Shown here in pieces: positions 21,840 to 34,054 of a stretch of 64,000 nt of DNA. Origin of the DNA: Climacium dendroides (Eukaryota; Streptophyta; Bryopsida; Hypnales; Climaciaceae). How positions within the stretch are numbered: the stretch's first letter is position 1; every line of letters starts with the position of its first letter. Location: assembly GCA_950106755.1 (NCBI GenBank), contig OX467088.1:30714401-30778400 (forward strand), in the 5' to 3' direction. Below the pieces are notes generated by a model. It was not told the DNA's origin and did not search any database. It saw only the letters and a list, made by a program, of their open reading frames with translations. The translations under genes were made by a program, and so were the position numbers.

Positions 21840-23640
21840 AAAATCCTCACCCAAAACCTGCGCAAGGCAATCATAGCTCAAAACTAAAAGAACAAAACGG
21901 CCAACTAACATGCTATAATGGTGTGCTTTCGTGGACATCAATTCCAGCACCTGGACATCCAATTAAACATTAGGACGATTCAACGGACGCCCACCGTTCG
22001 ACTCCTCTGTATACAAGACACTTAAGAACCAAGAACGTGACATGTGATGCACTGCAGGACATCACATTGGACATCTGCATGTTTATAAAAACATTACTAC
22101 GCCACAGGGGAGTCCATATGGTAGTCTCATCTGCGAATAGGACACGAAAAAATAGACATAATGTCCCCTGCAGCTCTTTGTGACATCATCAAGGACACAT
22201 AAGTGTCCGAAAAAGCACTACCACGCCACCATGGATGTTCACCCACCTGCAAGCAGAAAATGAAAAAGAAAAAGAAAATTGGCCAAGTGGACACATTGAT
22301 GTCTGCTTTGACATCCACAGAAGCATGTGCAAGTCCCCCTTGACATCCACAATGTTATAAGGAAGCAAATGAGTACTTCATTGTACACGATGGAAATAAA
22401 ATCAACTATCTTTAAAAGTCTAACAACCTATGCTTGCAAGCAATGTAGATCCTCCGTTGCAGTAGGCTGGATACTCATGGATGGCTCAACTCATAAACTT
22501 GCTAAACTGAAATCCAAGGTGATTCATGGCTCCTGAAAACCGCTCCTAAATCAAACAATCTCATGAAGGATTTTCTCATGCTACTCTCAAAAGCCAACAC
22601 AAGGATCACTCCTGCAAATGGAAACCAAAGTAGTGGAGTGTAAGGAGAGAGATTGAAAATTCACAACAACACAAGACTACAACAAACAAAATAAAATAAA
22701 ATAAAATTACATACTTGACCTGCTCCCGCTGTTGGAGGAGCTGTGGCGTGGGAGGGGCTCCCTCCTCTAGCGCAGGAGCTCCCCACGGTAGAGGCGCTCC
22801 CCGCAGCAGGGGGCTCCCCGCCCTTTGCGTGGGGGCTCCGTGCAAGGGTGCCAGGGTTCCCCGCTTGGGCGTGGGAGTCCTTGCCGCCTCCACACTCTGC
22901 CTCCACGCTCCCACGCTCCACCTCCGCACATTGCTCCTCCACCTTCAAACAAGAGATGCATCAACAAGTGAACAAAGATAATCCCAATGTCAAGCCTAAA
23001 CTCCCCAACGCTCCTAGTGATGTTCAGTTAGACATCAGTTGAAGCCTAAATGTGTCACGGATGGAAAATATGGATGAAACCCTAATCTACCAACACAATT
23101 CAATGACGCCAATTTTAATTCCTAGAATTGACGGGAGCTACTGGAGGCCATGACGGAGGCTTGCGGGGCGGGGAGGGGAGGGGAGGAGAGGAGAGGAGAG
23201 GAGAGGAGGGAGAGGAGGAAGCGAAGGAGGGAGGAAGTTGTCTACACGGTGCTTGGTCTTGTTTAGGCGCCTACTGCGACGGGGGCTTCCATCTACTACA
23301 ACTACTGATTTTTCCATCTACTACAACTACTGATTTTTCCATCCCTGAGGTGAGTGCAGCAGCAACAATGCTGTCCACAAACTGGTGAAACATGCTCTAC
23401 TCCTTAGAAGTTTGCAAATTCGAGTGTAGGTGAAGGAAGAAGAGTGGCTGCAGGAAGAGGAAGGTCGAATGTGGGCCTAGGGTTTGTCTGAGTCCCATGA
23501 CGGAGCGACAGCCCCATGTGTGACGTCGAGTGCTGTACTTTTCAAGAGGGCCCTTAGGTTGGAAGTTGACATTCGTGTGCTTCAGCAGACATCACAATTG
23601 ACATGTAAACATCAACTCGGACATTATGATGTTTGACTTG
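21840..23640. other. CACTA-A interior: GACATC/GATGTC-rich DNA with one candidate exon
   Basis: Many GACATC/GATGTC hexamers occur (21930-22340, 22990-23040, 23575-23635). A candidate leftward exon at ~22944-22718 is bounded by an acceptor (TTTGAAG|GTGGAGG is weak) and a donor (AGCAG|GTCAAG). It encodes Gly/Ala/Pro-rich low-complexity sequence and is weakly supported. A purine-rich GGGGA/GGAGA tract lies at ~23165-23225 and a duplicated CCATCTACTACAACTACTGA at ~23288-23340. Confidence 0.4.
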
Positions 23641-24300
23641 GTGCTAGTAACGATGTGTTTTTTGCCAATTTGAAATGGTGTGGAAGCACGGAAATCCAGT
23701 CTTTAGGTTTAGAAGGGAAATAAGGGGAATAGAGTTTTTTTTACTCCCTATTTTTTTTGTTTTTCTTTAGAAAAGTAGACCGTAAGTAGTTAGGAACCGA
23801 ATACCGGAATAGGATTACATTAGAATAGATAATAGTGTTAACAGAAGTAACCGGAAACCGGAAACCGAAAGTCCGTGTGGGAATCCGGAATCCGGAAACG
23901 GATCAATAATACAAGAAGTAGGTGCGAAAAATAGAAAAAAAAAAAATTATAGTTAGAGTGTGATTTTTGGACCAGATAGCTTAAATTAGAAAATAAGCGT
24001 TCCGGCACAACTCGTAACCGGAACTTATCCGGATCCGGAATCCGGACTCATCTGGAACACAGGAACCTACCGTATAGGTCTCGTAGCTACGGAAGTAGGA
24101 TACCGTTAATACAACGGACCTGTAGTCGTTGTCCTTAAGATTGTAGAAAGACGGTTTAGTTCTTAAGCTGTCTTCCTAGGGTTTCCTCTTTACTTTTCTA
24201 TTCTGTGTTCTTGAGACTGTTTGTGTGAGTAGTTGAGAGAAAGAGTGGTGAGTTAGCGACTGAAGTAGAGCTACTTTTCTCTCGTTCTGACTTAGATCTT

Positions 24301-26244
24301 ATGGCATCCGGACCAGTACGGAAGGTAGCGGTATCTGCCCGGGTTATCTCTCCGGCCATTCCGGATAGCCCGGAACTACACAAGCAGTTAGAGGAGGACT
24401 TAACTAAGTTAGGATGTGTCGGTCTACTACACCGACCATGGAACCTCAAGAGTGAAGAGATGATTCAAGAGCTACTTCACGGTGTTCCGAATCAATATGA
24501 GCTCACTTTGAGAGGGCAGCCAGTCACGTGGACCGAGGACATTTGGACGGACGTCTATCAATTCCGGAAGAGTGGGAACGGTTTAGCATCGAGGGCGGAC
24601 CATTTTGTAGTTGGGAAGTTCACTGGGTCTACAAACCCTAAGGACGGATTCGCTATCAGCGAGTGCAAGGACGAGAGACATAGGCGGATACTAGAGTTTC
24701 TGATTCCGATCTTGTATCCGGAAAAGCCAACGCGGGTTACCATTACGGTGGCCAATACTATCTTTGGGGCTATGGAGAACCGGGTAGTACACTAGGGTAG
24801 GGTCATAGCCGGGATAGTGGCTAAATTAGCGGATCACGTGATCCAAGCGAAGGCGAGTCCAATTAGCACCTATTTGTTTCATCTGTACCATCAACAGGAA
24901 CTTTTGAGTGCGGCGGAAGTAATTCAGTATGACACCGAAAAGACGCTCCTGTCATACGGACTTTCCGGGGAGGAAGCGGAAGATCCGGTCGAGTCTGATC
25001 TGGAGGAACTTCCCGAGGAACGTCTGACCGATCCGAGGACCAAGAAGAGGAAGTCAACCGATCCGGGGTCGAGAATCAAGCCACCGACGATGGAGAGGGG
25101 GGAATCCAACAAAGGACTTGAAATAGAAACACAATCCGCATTTTTCAATGCAGAGCTCGAGTGGATACGTGAAGCCAAGGTACTTCACGACGGGTTGTCA
25201 GATTTGGTGATAGATACCGCGGAAGTGTTGAAGGTGGATCCGGATTAGATCGTGGAAGTTGTCAAGCGACTGCCCAAGCCGGAGGATCTGAAGAGGAGGG
25301 AGGATCGGATCCAGAAGTTGGAGGCGGAACGGAACCTACTCCAGACCCGAGTGAATTGGGCAGAAGGGGAAATGGTGGCTGCGAAAGAGAAAGAGGCTCT
25401 CGCTCTGGTCAAGAATCTAACCGGAGCAGTCAACATTAAAGCCGACATCATCACAAAAGCTGCCTTGTTTGACTCGAAGATGATATTCGAAGGCCACATT
25501 ACCGGAACCAAGGTAGTTACCATCCTCGTAGACTTCACCGCGAGGATAGAGCGAGTTTTTAAGGAGATCCAGAAGTTACTGGCGGCCATCGACCCAAACC
25601 ATGCGATGGATTTCTCCACCTTTCCGGAACTTCCTTTTGTCGCAGGTACCCCAGGGAAGCCAGTGGCGGATCAGGCGACCCGGATGGAGGGTTTGAGGGG
25701 GATACTCACACCAGCTGAGCCTTCCGCCAGTAAGATACGGATGACGGAGTTGAATCTGAGGCCAGCCTCGGAACTGGAACCTGAGTCTAGCGCGAAAACG
25801 GTTCCGGTGCCATCTAAGTTCTCAACTCCGGAAGTTCCCAAGGTACAAACAATGCCGAATTTGATGACCGGATCATTCAAGGTTCCGGGACAGCAAGTTA
25901 GAGGAGATCTCATCAACTGGATCGGTGGGATCACCAATCCGGCTCGGACTAATCCGAAAGGATTTGTACACATGCAAGAGACCACGCCAGAGAAAGGAAA
26001 CGAACCCGCAACATTGGAGGATACAACACCAGAAAAGGAGAAGGAAGTTCAAGTCATTGAAGATTCTGATGAGGAGAGTGCCCACTCCACTTCCGGAACC
26101 GAAGGCGACAGCGATCCGTCTCCCGCAATGCGCCATATCCAGACTCGGGCCACAGCAAAAACTACGCCAACAAAGAATACGGAGGGGACGCCTACTAGCC
26201 AAGCGGGGAGCCGTTCAAAGAAAGGACGGAAGCCAAGACATTAG
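24301..26244 (+). pseudogene. gag/ORF1-like protein, copy 1 (unknown family; TCCGG element)
   Basis: A single reading frame starts at ATG 24301 (MASGPVRKVAVSARV) with in-frame TAGs at 24793-24795 and 25246-25248, ending at TAG 26242-26244. The N-terminal third aligns by eye with copy 2 at 27965: LEEDLTKLGCVGLL, PWNLKSEE, ADHFVVGKFTG and TVANTIFGA recur. The first TAG falls where copy 2 has Trp. The middle is coiled coil (RIQKLEAERNLLQTRV); the C-terminus is acidic then basic (TRATAKTTPTKN, SRSKKGRKPRH). The layout resembles plant retroelement ORF1 or 'putative plant transposon protein' domains, but I cannot name a family. Confidence 0.5.
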
Positions 26245-27964
26245 GGTTGGTAGGAGAAGAAGTATAAGATCCGGAATGGGGTTCCGAGCTTGGACCCGGT
26301 TTTCGGAATTTTAGGCGGATAGTAAGGAAATCCGGTTATCTCGGACGGCAGTTAGCAATCTTTCCGGATATTTCGGGAGGTCCAGGGATTGGTGGCTTGG
26401 ATTTCCGGGTTTCCTTTTCAGGCTTTTAGGAGTTGACTTTGGGTTTTTTGTATTAGTATTTTAAGGGCAGGCAAGTTAGTGTCTGCCATTCCATTCCATC
26501 CTACTCCATTGCATTTTAGTGCTTTCACGTATGTATTACAATTTTATTTTCTTAATCTAAGCCAGCCAGGATACCTTTAGCTACACTTTTGCTTAGACAG
26601 GGTCTTTTTGGCTGAGTGTATGCATGGGTGTGTGATCTGGTACTGGAGAAAGAGAAGGGAGGGAAAGAAGGAATCCGGATCTTGAACTACGGATCATCTG
26701 GGGGTGGAGCTAGTGAGAAGGAATGCAAAGCTGAGTAAAGGAGTGTGAGTGTGACGTGCTTTTAATTTGCCGGAACGGCAATCCGGATTAGACGGTAGAG
26801 GTCCCTGCGAGTCCGGAACCAAGAGGGTTCTGTGCGGAGTTAAGCAACCGCCAAAGGAAAGGATCTCCTGCTACTTCGGAAAGTCTGCCAACCTCCCCCT
26901 TGGTAAATTGTCTTCTCCTTGAGATTCTATTCTTTTGGGTCTACAAGTTCTGATCTGTCGTTGTAGTAAGAGAGGTGTGAAAAGTGCTTTGTGTGACCTG
27001 ATTCCGGATCGGCCAATCCGGAAACTGTGAGAGAGTACTCCTCCCTCCTCCTACAATTGTGTTGTCTTGGGTGTGTTGTTTCGTAGATTGAGAGTACAGA
27101 GAGGATAATTGTACAAGTGGTGAGTCCCCACCCCTTTCTAGACCAAGGGCGGACCCTCTGAGGGTAAAACAGAGGCAACAAAAATCAGTGACGGAAGAGA
27201 GACAAAACTCAGATCTGGGTGTGTTTGGATCCGGAACGGAATCCGGAATGTACTAAGTTTTCGGAACGAGATAGGGTAAGTGAAAGAAAAAGGATTAGGT
27301 GAGTAGTCACGATCCGGATACTTCTAACTCAATCGATATCTTACTAGAAGTTCCCTAGAACGATAATTCGTGTCATCTTGCAACCATTTGTCATTGTAAG
27401 GATACTTACGGCTAACTGCGCATACGACAGTCCAGAAACGGCATAGATAGGTCAGGAGTAGATCAGAGTGATTTCCATTAGAAACCGGAAACCGGAAGAA
27501 AATAGAAGACCGGAGACCGGAAACGGAAGACAGGCAATCCGGGTGTAACGGGTGCCTACCTAGTTCTAGACCATACTTGAGAGCGGGTCTATTTTGGGGA
27601 AAACGGTCACCTGTAACGGCCCGGGTGAGTGCAGCCCTAGAAATAGGAGGGGTAGGTGGCTCAGACCTCCTTTTACGCGGAAGCTACCTTGAGAAGAGAT
27701 TGGTGAGGAGCATTTGAGGTGTACTTATATGTCAGCCAAAGAGAAGAAGTTACGGGCTCAGTTTACGGACCGGATTAAGGACAAACGGGACTCAAGAGGA
27801 AAGTTCACTTAGAAGTTCACGTATGAGTGTGGAAATAGAAGTGTATTGGTGAGGCGACTTTTGAGGAGGGTCCTTGAGCGGAATAAGAAGACTAGAGCGC
27901 AAGTGATTGTGAGACTCCAAAGAGTGATTCTGGTCACTGAGAGGGTTTGAGAGAATAGCCCACG
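26245..27964. other. Non-coding spacer rich in TCCGGA motifs
   Basis: No coding region was recognised. GATCCGGA, AATCCGG and ACCGGA hexamer-type motifs recur throughout (for example 26690, 26770, 27000, 27230, 27485-27540). The spacer separates two paralogous genes, so it probably contains the 3' end of one copy and the 5' leader of the next. Confidence 0.45.
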
Positions 27965-29795
27965 ATGGTGAGAGAAGAGGTAGCTATATCCTTGCATATG
28001 GTGAAGCCGGTAATACCAGCGGATCCAAGAGAGAAAGCGGAGCTAGAAGAAGACCTCCGGCAGATGGGGTGTGAGGGATTTCTAGTCCAGCCATGGAATT
28101 TGAAAGACGAGGAGATTGTGAGGGAGGTAATCGGCGTGCCGCTAAGGAAGTGGAAGGGGACGTCGAGGAGCCGGCCCGAAGACTGGACTCCAACGCTGTG
28201 GAGGGAGACGTACGATTTCAAGAAGACGGACAAGGGACCGACTTCCCGGACGAATCGCTTCTACGTGGGTAAGTTCCAGAATCCCCCAACGAAGAAGGAT
28301 GGTTTCCCTGTGGCAGAGTGCATAAATGGTAGGGAAAAACGTTTAATGAAGTACCTAGAAGCCATCTTTAGTCCAGAGCGACCAAACAGGATTACGGTCA
28401 CCCTGGCGAACACTATTTTCGGTGCACTATCGGGTGACCGGAAAGTAGATTGGGGCGTAGTGATGAGAGATCAGATCAAGAGATTGGTAGGAGGTTTAAG
28501 GAAGTCTAAGCCTTCCCCTATAACCCCTTTTCTCTACCACTTGTATCAAGCACATGGCTGGCTTACAAATAGAAAGTTAGATTCATACGATACGGCCAAA
28601 GCCATGTCAGAATTCGAGATAGAAGACCCGGATGAGGAAGCCGGGCAGGAAGAGGAAGATTCAGAGGCAAACACTATACCGGTCGAGGAAGCTAAGTCTC
28701 AGTGGAGGAGGCAGGACCGGAAAGAGAAAGACTCAGAAATAGGAGAAGGAAGTAAGGGAGTCGATTCGGTCTGGAACCAGGATCCTCTAGGTCGAATTGT
28801 GAGGGAACTCAGTGAATTCCGGGTCCAGTACGGGAAGAGCCAAGACACCATTCAAGAATTATGTCAACTGTTGAAGATCAGTCAGCCGCAACAGCTCGTT
28901 TCCCAATTGGACCGGAAGATGAAGGAAGCGGTGAAGAAAGAGTTGAGCGAAGCCGCAAGTAAGGTGGACCAGCTAACGAGGGAGTTGGAGGAGAAGAGAG
29001 AAGAAATGGACCAATAGAGGAAATTCTCCAAAACAGCCGCAAAGAACCTTCAGGCGATCCGGGAGTTCATCGACAATCCGGGCGAAGTTATCAACAAAGC
29101 AATGTTGTTTGACGAGAAGGTGATGGAGATCGGAAAGCAAATTCCAGCCAACCTGATGATGGCGTTAGTGTCCTACCACCGCAAGATGGAGGCAATAGTG
29201 GAGCCACTACGCGAGGTGATGAAGGAGGTAGAAGGACGAAGAGAGCGGGAGCAAGGACCGGAAACGGAACCGGAACTCGCATCAGCATCCCTTCCGGTCA
29301 CCGAAGAAGAAGTAAAGGCGAAGGACAAGATGGAGGACGTGCCAAGCTCTTCCGTTCGGTCAAAGCCTAAAGGAGAAATGACTTCCCTACTGGGGGAAGT
29401 AACGGACGTTGCTCTTAATGCAGTGCGAGCAGTAGAAGCTGTTGAGGAAGAGAAGACCGGAGAAGTGGAGACAACAAGCAAGGCGAGGGAACCATCGGAG
29501 GAGGTGAAGGCCGCAGCTGAAGAGAAGATGAGATCTGGACCAAAACCGTCGAAGGAGAAGAACGTGCCCAAACCAGGGCTGAGCACCAAGTTTATCGACC
29601 TAAGTGAGTTATCTCCAATCTCTCCAACTCCTCCTGCAAAGACACAAAAGGTATTTCCTTCCACCCCACTCAACTTAGCGTTGGGAAGCGAAACTGGGTC
29701 AATGAAAGAAAGGAAGACCGGATCACAGGGGCAAGGATCCAAGAAGGGCAGACCGATTGAGGAAACCACTCCTCAGAGTGCTAGGGCCAATGTTC

Positions 29796-30049
29796 TATTG
29801 AGATTACAAAGTAATGAATGAAGAAAGGCTTTACTTAGATGGTAGGAGAGTACCAAACCCCATGAGTGGATTGAACATAAGGTAGAAGCCTTTCATAGTT
29901 ATCCACATACATCATGGGATAACTAACCTCAATGGGCTGCCTTTGACTACAAGCAATACCCAAGAGACTCTAAGTCTAACTAAGAGTCTAATGCTACTCC
30001 TAGGGCTGAATGTACATAGTCTACACTAATATGTACATGTTCTTCAACA
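29796..30049 (-). repeat. copia 3' LTR
   Basis: 254 bp, identical to 33801-34054; adjacent TSD TGTTC on its left. Confidence 0.95.
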
Positions 30050-31071
30050 CTCCCACTTTGAGAGTGGTCAAAGGCTCCAAGGCCCATCTTCCCAATCAAG
30101 TTTTGGTGTTGTGGCTTCCCAAGGGCCTTGGTCAGCACATCAACAACCATAGCTTGGGTAGGCACATACTTGAGCTCAATCACCTCAGCCTCCACTCGTT
30201 CACGAATGAAATGGTGTTGTACATCAATGTGCTTCGTCCGAGAGTGGTGGGTGGGATTCTTGGCCAAAGCAATGGCCCCTTGATTGTCACACCAAATTGG
30301 TGTGCTGCCCTCTTGGACAAGGCCAACATCAGCCAAGAGTTGCCTTAGCCAAATGGCCTCCTTGGTGCATTGGCTCATGGCCATGTACTCCGCCTCCGTT
30401 GTAGAAAGAGCTATGGTGGGCTGCCTCTTGGAATTCCAAGTAATGGCACCCAATCTAAGCATAAACACGTAACCGGTGGTGGATCTCCTATCCGCCTCAT
30501 CGCCCGCCCAATCCGCATCACAAAAGCCATGCAAACTCACATTGGCACCCCCAAGTTGCAACTTCAGCCCAAGTGTGCCTTGAAGGTACCTCATCACCCT
30601 CTTGACCGCAGCCCAATGCTTGGGGCCATACTTGGACGTGTGTTGACTCACCACACTCACCGGAAAGGCCAAATCAGGCCTTGTGGCTACCATGGCATAC
30701 ATGAGGCAACCCACCGCTGCCTTGTAAGGCACACCTTGCATTTCAGCCCTCACGTCTTCAAATTCAGCATCTGTGAGCTTGGGCAACTTCCCATGAGTGT
30801 CAAGTGGTGTACCTATGGCTTTGCACTCCTCCATGTTGAAGCGCTTGAGAATTTCTTCAAGGTACTTGCGTTGGCTCATGGTGATGGTGCGGGCAGCCCT
30901 ATCCCTCTTGAACTCCACTCCAAGGCAATACTTCAACTCTCCAAGATCCGTCATCTCATACTCCTTCTTGAGCATATCCTTCACTTCAAGCATCTTGGTC
31001 ATGCTACTTGCAAGGAGGATCAGATCGTCCACATAGAGGATCACAATCACCAAATGCTCACAACTTTGCAA
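29980..31071 (-). pseudogene. copia reverse transcriptase (C-terminal remnant) and RNase H
   Basis: The frame enters within reverse transcriptase just before the YVDD box (ILYVDDLILLAS). It continues with DLGELKYCLGVEF and then the Ty1/copia RNase H: FCDADWAGDEADRRSTTGY, STTEAEYMA and WCDNQGAIALAKN. The N-terminal fingers/palm of reverse transcriptase are absent. The frame overlaps the end of the integrase frame by ~25 bp, which marks the deletion junction. The C-terminus runs into the 3' LTR (stop at 29980). Confidence 0.92.
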
Positions 31072-32684
31072 TCAGATTGGGCCTCCACAAGGGCCTTCCA
31101 AGTCTCAAAATGCCCAAACACCTCACTCTTGCACTTCAGCATGTACACCCACACCTTGCGGGAGAAATCATCAATAAATGTCAAAAAATACCTTGCTCCT
31201 CCTATGGTGGTGGTCTTCATTGGTCCGCACACATCGGAATGCACAAGCTCCAATGGCTTGCTGGCCCTTGTTGCCCCATCCTTGGGGAAGGGCTGCCTTG
31301 CTTGTTTGCCCTCAATGCACCCCTTGCACACCCTAGAACTCCAATCATGCTTGCAAGAAGAGAGGTTCAGCCCCTTCACAATGTGTTGGAGGCTCTTCAT
31401 GCTCTTCACATTCAAGTGCCCAAGCCTCCTATGCCAAAGCTCCACAAGGTCTCCATGAGCTGATCCTTGGGCAACACATGCTAGGGAGGTGCCATTCACC
31501 TTGGTGAAGTGGAGGAGGTACAAGTTGCCCTCATGAGGGGCTGATGCAATCAAAACTCCACTTGGTGCCCTCACAACACACCCCACATTGTTCAAATGCA
31601 CTTTCAAACCTCCCAAACACAATTTGCTCACCGAAAGCAAGTTGGCATGCAACTTGGGCACATGGAGTGCCTCTTGAATTCTGATCCTCTTGGTCTCCCC
31701 CTTCACTTGCACCTCCACAAGGATCAGCCCCATGCCAAGGGCCTCCACCACACCATTGTCTCCCAAATAAATCTTCTTCCCCGAAATGGGCTGATAGGTG
31801 TGGAAGGCATCTCGATGGCTGGTCATGTGTTGAGTGGCCCCCGAGTCCACTATCCAAGTAAACATGTTGGCCTTCTCCCCTCCTCCATGGGTGGCAAAAG
31901 CAAATTCCTCCTCCTCCTCCTCTTTGGAGGCTTGGTGTGCACTCTCCTTGCCTTTGGCTTGGCTGCCCTTGCAATGCTTAGCAATGTGGCCTGATTTGCC
32001 ACACTTGAAGCATGTCCTTGTCTCCTTGAAGACCTTGGTGTTGACCCCTTTGCCATGTCTAGAGACAAGGGCTGATCCATCTCCTTGGGCCTCATTCTCC
32101 TTGCGCTTGGTCACCTCATGCATCAAGCGGGCCGTGACAAACTCCATGGTCAACTCCTTCATAGGCCTTGTCTCCAATGCGGTGATGAGGAACTCATAAG
32201 ACGGTGGCAAGCTCTCCAACAAGGTCATCACCACATCTCCATCCGTCACGGGTGCTTCCAAACAAGCCAACTCATCCGCAAGGGCCTTGATCTTGTTGAC
32301 ATGATCCAACAAGTCATCCTCCTCTTGCATCTTGCTAGTGAAGAACTTGCGCCGGAGAAAAAGGATGTTGGAGAGGCTCTTGGTCTCATGGATGTTGCAA
32401 AGGGTGGTCCATGCTTGGGCTGGTCCCTTGCAATGGCGAATGTGTGCAATTTGCCGGTCCACAAGGTTGATGGCAATGAGAGCAAAGGCCTTCTTCTCCT
32501 TCCTCTCAAATGCCTTCTTGGTCTTTGGATCAGCATCTTCACTTGGAGGCTCCTCACTCCCATCCACCACCTCCCACAAGTCCTTCTCCGCAAGAATCAT
32601 CTCCATCTTGAACTTCCACATGCCAAAGTTCTCCCCATTGAACTTGTCAATGATGCGCACACCTTCTCCTCCACTTGATGCCAT
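31047..32684 (-). CDS. copia Gag-protease-integrase (truncated)
   Basis: Begins MASSGGEGVRIIDKFNGENF. The gag N-terminus has the usual FNGENFGMWKFKME and DLWEVVDG text. A CCHC zinc knuckle (CFKCGKSGHIAKHC) lies near residue 220, the aspartic protease motif WIVDSGATQHM near 280, and the integrase-associated zinc region (LWHRRLGHLN ... CKGCIEGKQ) at ~420-455. The integrase core has its first two acidic sites (HSDVCGP, FIDDFSR). It stops soon after, before the catalytic Glu, at the deletion junction near 31070, so integrase is non-functional. An N-terminal 'DUF4219/UBN2' type gag is normal for plant copia. Confidence 0.93.
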   Translation of the reverse strand: MASSGGEGVRIIDKFNGENFGMWKFKMEMILAEKDLWEVVDGSEEPPSEDADPKTKKAFERKEKKAFALIAINLVDRQIAHIRHCKGPAQAWTTLCNIHETKSLSNILFLRRKFFTSKMQEEDDLLDHVNKIKALADELACLEAPVTDGDVVMTLLESLPPSYEFLITALETRPMKELTMEFVTARLMHEVTKRKENEAQGDGSALVSRHGKGVNTKVFKETRTCFKCGKSGHIAKHCKGSQAKGKESAHQASKEEEEEEFAFATHGGGEKANMFTWIVDSGATQHMTSHRDAFHTYQPISGKKIYLGDNGVVEALGMGLILVEVQVKGETKRIRIQEALHVPKLHANLLSVSKLCLGGLKVHLNNVGCVVRAPSGVLIASAPHEGNLYLLHFTKVNGTSLACVAQGSAHGDLVELWHRRLGHLNVKSMKSLQHIVKGLNLSSCKHDWSSRVCKGCIEGKQARQPFPKDGATRASKPLELVHSDVCGPMKTTTIGGARYFLTFIDDFSRKVWVYMLKCKSEVFGHFETWKALVEAQSDCKVVSIW

Positions 32685-32699
32685 GATGGAGCACCTCCC

Positions 32700-33800
32700 A
32701 CTTGTTGGCAGCCCCCCAAGTGTCTCCTAGAGTTGACAAACTCAATTCAGCCTCCAAACAATCCCTTGGAAGCCAATTGGGCTGAAATGGCACCAATCAG
32801 CCCTTGCAAGCACCTCCAAAGATCCCTCACACCCTAAGAAAGACCCAAGACTCCTCACAAGTGCCTCACCTCCTCTCCACACCAATTCAGACCCTAATGA
32901 AGCTCAAAATCACCACATGGACATCATGGGCAAGTGCTACTTCAAACTAGCAAGCAAACACACAATGGTCCTCACAAATAGGGTTCTCCACACTCCAAGG
33001 AGCTCAAGACCTCCAATCAGCCCTAGATGGAAGCTACTACTCACAATGAGCACCTCAAAAACAACAATGGCCTCCAACAACCCTAGTTGGATCACCAAGC
33101 CAACAAAGAACCCCAATTGACTCCACAATGCTCACAAGGGCACAAATCAGCCCTCTAGGGTTCACAAACAAAAAAAAACCCACTAATTGGCTTCACTCAC
33201 TCACAAGGGCTCTAATCAGCCCTCTTGGGATCACCAAGTCCACTAATTCGCCTCACTCACTCACAAGGGCACAATTCAGCCCTCAATGGATGGCAAACGC
33301 CTCAAGCATCCCAAACATGCTTCCAAGACTCACAATGGACTCTCACTAGATTGCAATAAGCACAATCACACTCAACTATGCACCAAAATGCAAAATCAGC
33401 CACAAAGGACTCCCACTAAAGTGCAATTGGCACAATCTCACTCCACAATGCACCCAAGTGCACAATTAGCCTCAAATGGCTCTCAATGCACACTTCTAAG
33501 TGCAAACTCAAACTAGGAGCATGCAACCAGCCCTTACTAGGTCTGATTACTACCATAAGCAATGTCTCCACCAAAATGTACTCAAAACCTCACAAACCAG
33601 CCAATGAGAAAAGAAACAAAACCCCCCCTTTTTTTTTTTTTTAAAAATGCACTCCAAGTTTTTGACAATTTACTCACACCATATGGTTTGTAGGTGAAAC
33701 ACTATACACAAGGCTGATTACTCCTCCAAGCTCCAAGATCTCCTCCAAATGATTTGAACTTCTCCTTCAAACGCAACTCCAAGTGCGTGGGCCCATAACC
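32700..33800. other. copia 5' leader with degenerate tandem repeats
   Basis: Between the gag start and the 5' LTR lies a CAATGG/CTCACAAGGGC-rich leader with repeated units around TCACTCACAAGGGCTCTAATCAGCCCT (three variants, ~33120-33290). A poly-T run lies at ~33629-33642. No coding evidence. Such leaders are common in plant copia elements. Confidence 0.6.
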
Positions 33801-34054
33801 TATTGAGATTACAAAGTAATGAATGAAGAAAGGCTTTACTTAGATGGTAGGAGAGTACCAAACCCCATGAGTGGATTGAACATAAGGTAGAAGCCTTTCA
33901 TAGTTATCCACATACATCATGGGATAACTAACCTCAATGGGCTGCCTTTGACTACAAGCAATACCCAAGAGACTCTAAGTCTAACTAAGAGTCTAATGCT
34001 ACTCCTAGGGCTGAATGTACATAGTCTACACTAATATGTACATGTTCTTCAACA
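33801..34054 (-). repeat. copia 5' LTR
   Basis: 254 bp, identical partner of 29796-30049. Downstream on the minus strand the leader begins GGTTATGGGCCC. I do not see a classical tRNA-Met primer site directly at the junction. A TATGGTAGTAATCAGACC stretch (~33540-33557) is only loosely similar to one. Confidence 0.9.

Larger units (their letters stand above)
29796..34054 (-). mobile_element. Ty1/copia LTR retrotransposon, 4259 bp, internally deleted
   Basis: Two 254-bp LTRs (29796-30049, 33801-34054) are identical at every base I compared. The 5-bp target duplication TGTTC flanks it (29791-29795, 34055-34059). Read on the minus strand the LTR begins TGTTGAAG, and a purine tract AAAGTGGGAG (30050-30060) precedes the 3' LTR. 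Gag, protease and the start of integrase are in one frame, and the end of reverse transcriptase plus RNase H in another. The intervening integrase/RT segment is missing. Identical LTRs mean a very recent insertion. Confidence 0.95.

Noticed and set aside
22715..23042. Pro/Ala/Gly-rich frames on both strands
   Set aside because: A low-complexity GC-rich block. Open frames on both strands reflect composition. Only a weak exon possibility was kept.
24301..29821. Genetic-code change with TAG read as Gln
   Set aside because: Attractive because many frames continue through TAG, but TGA and TAA also interrupt frames, one TAG replaces a Trp, and TAG ends apparently complete genes such as TNP2-B. Methylation decay is simpler.
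30370..31458. Long rightward open frame antisense to copia
   Set aside because: It is a shadow of the copia pol frames on the opposite strand, whose domains are unmistakable.
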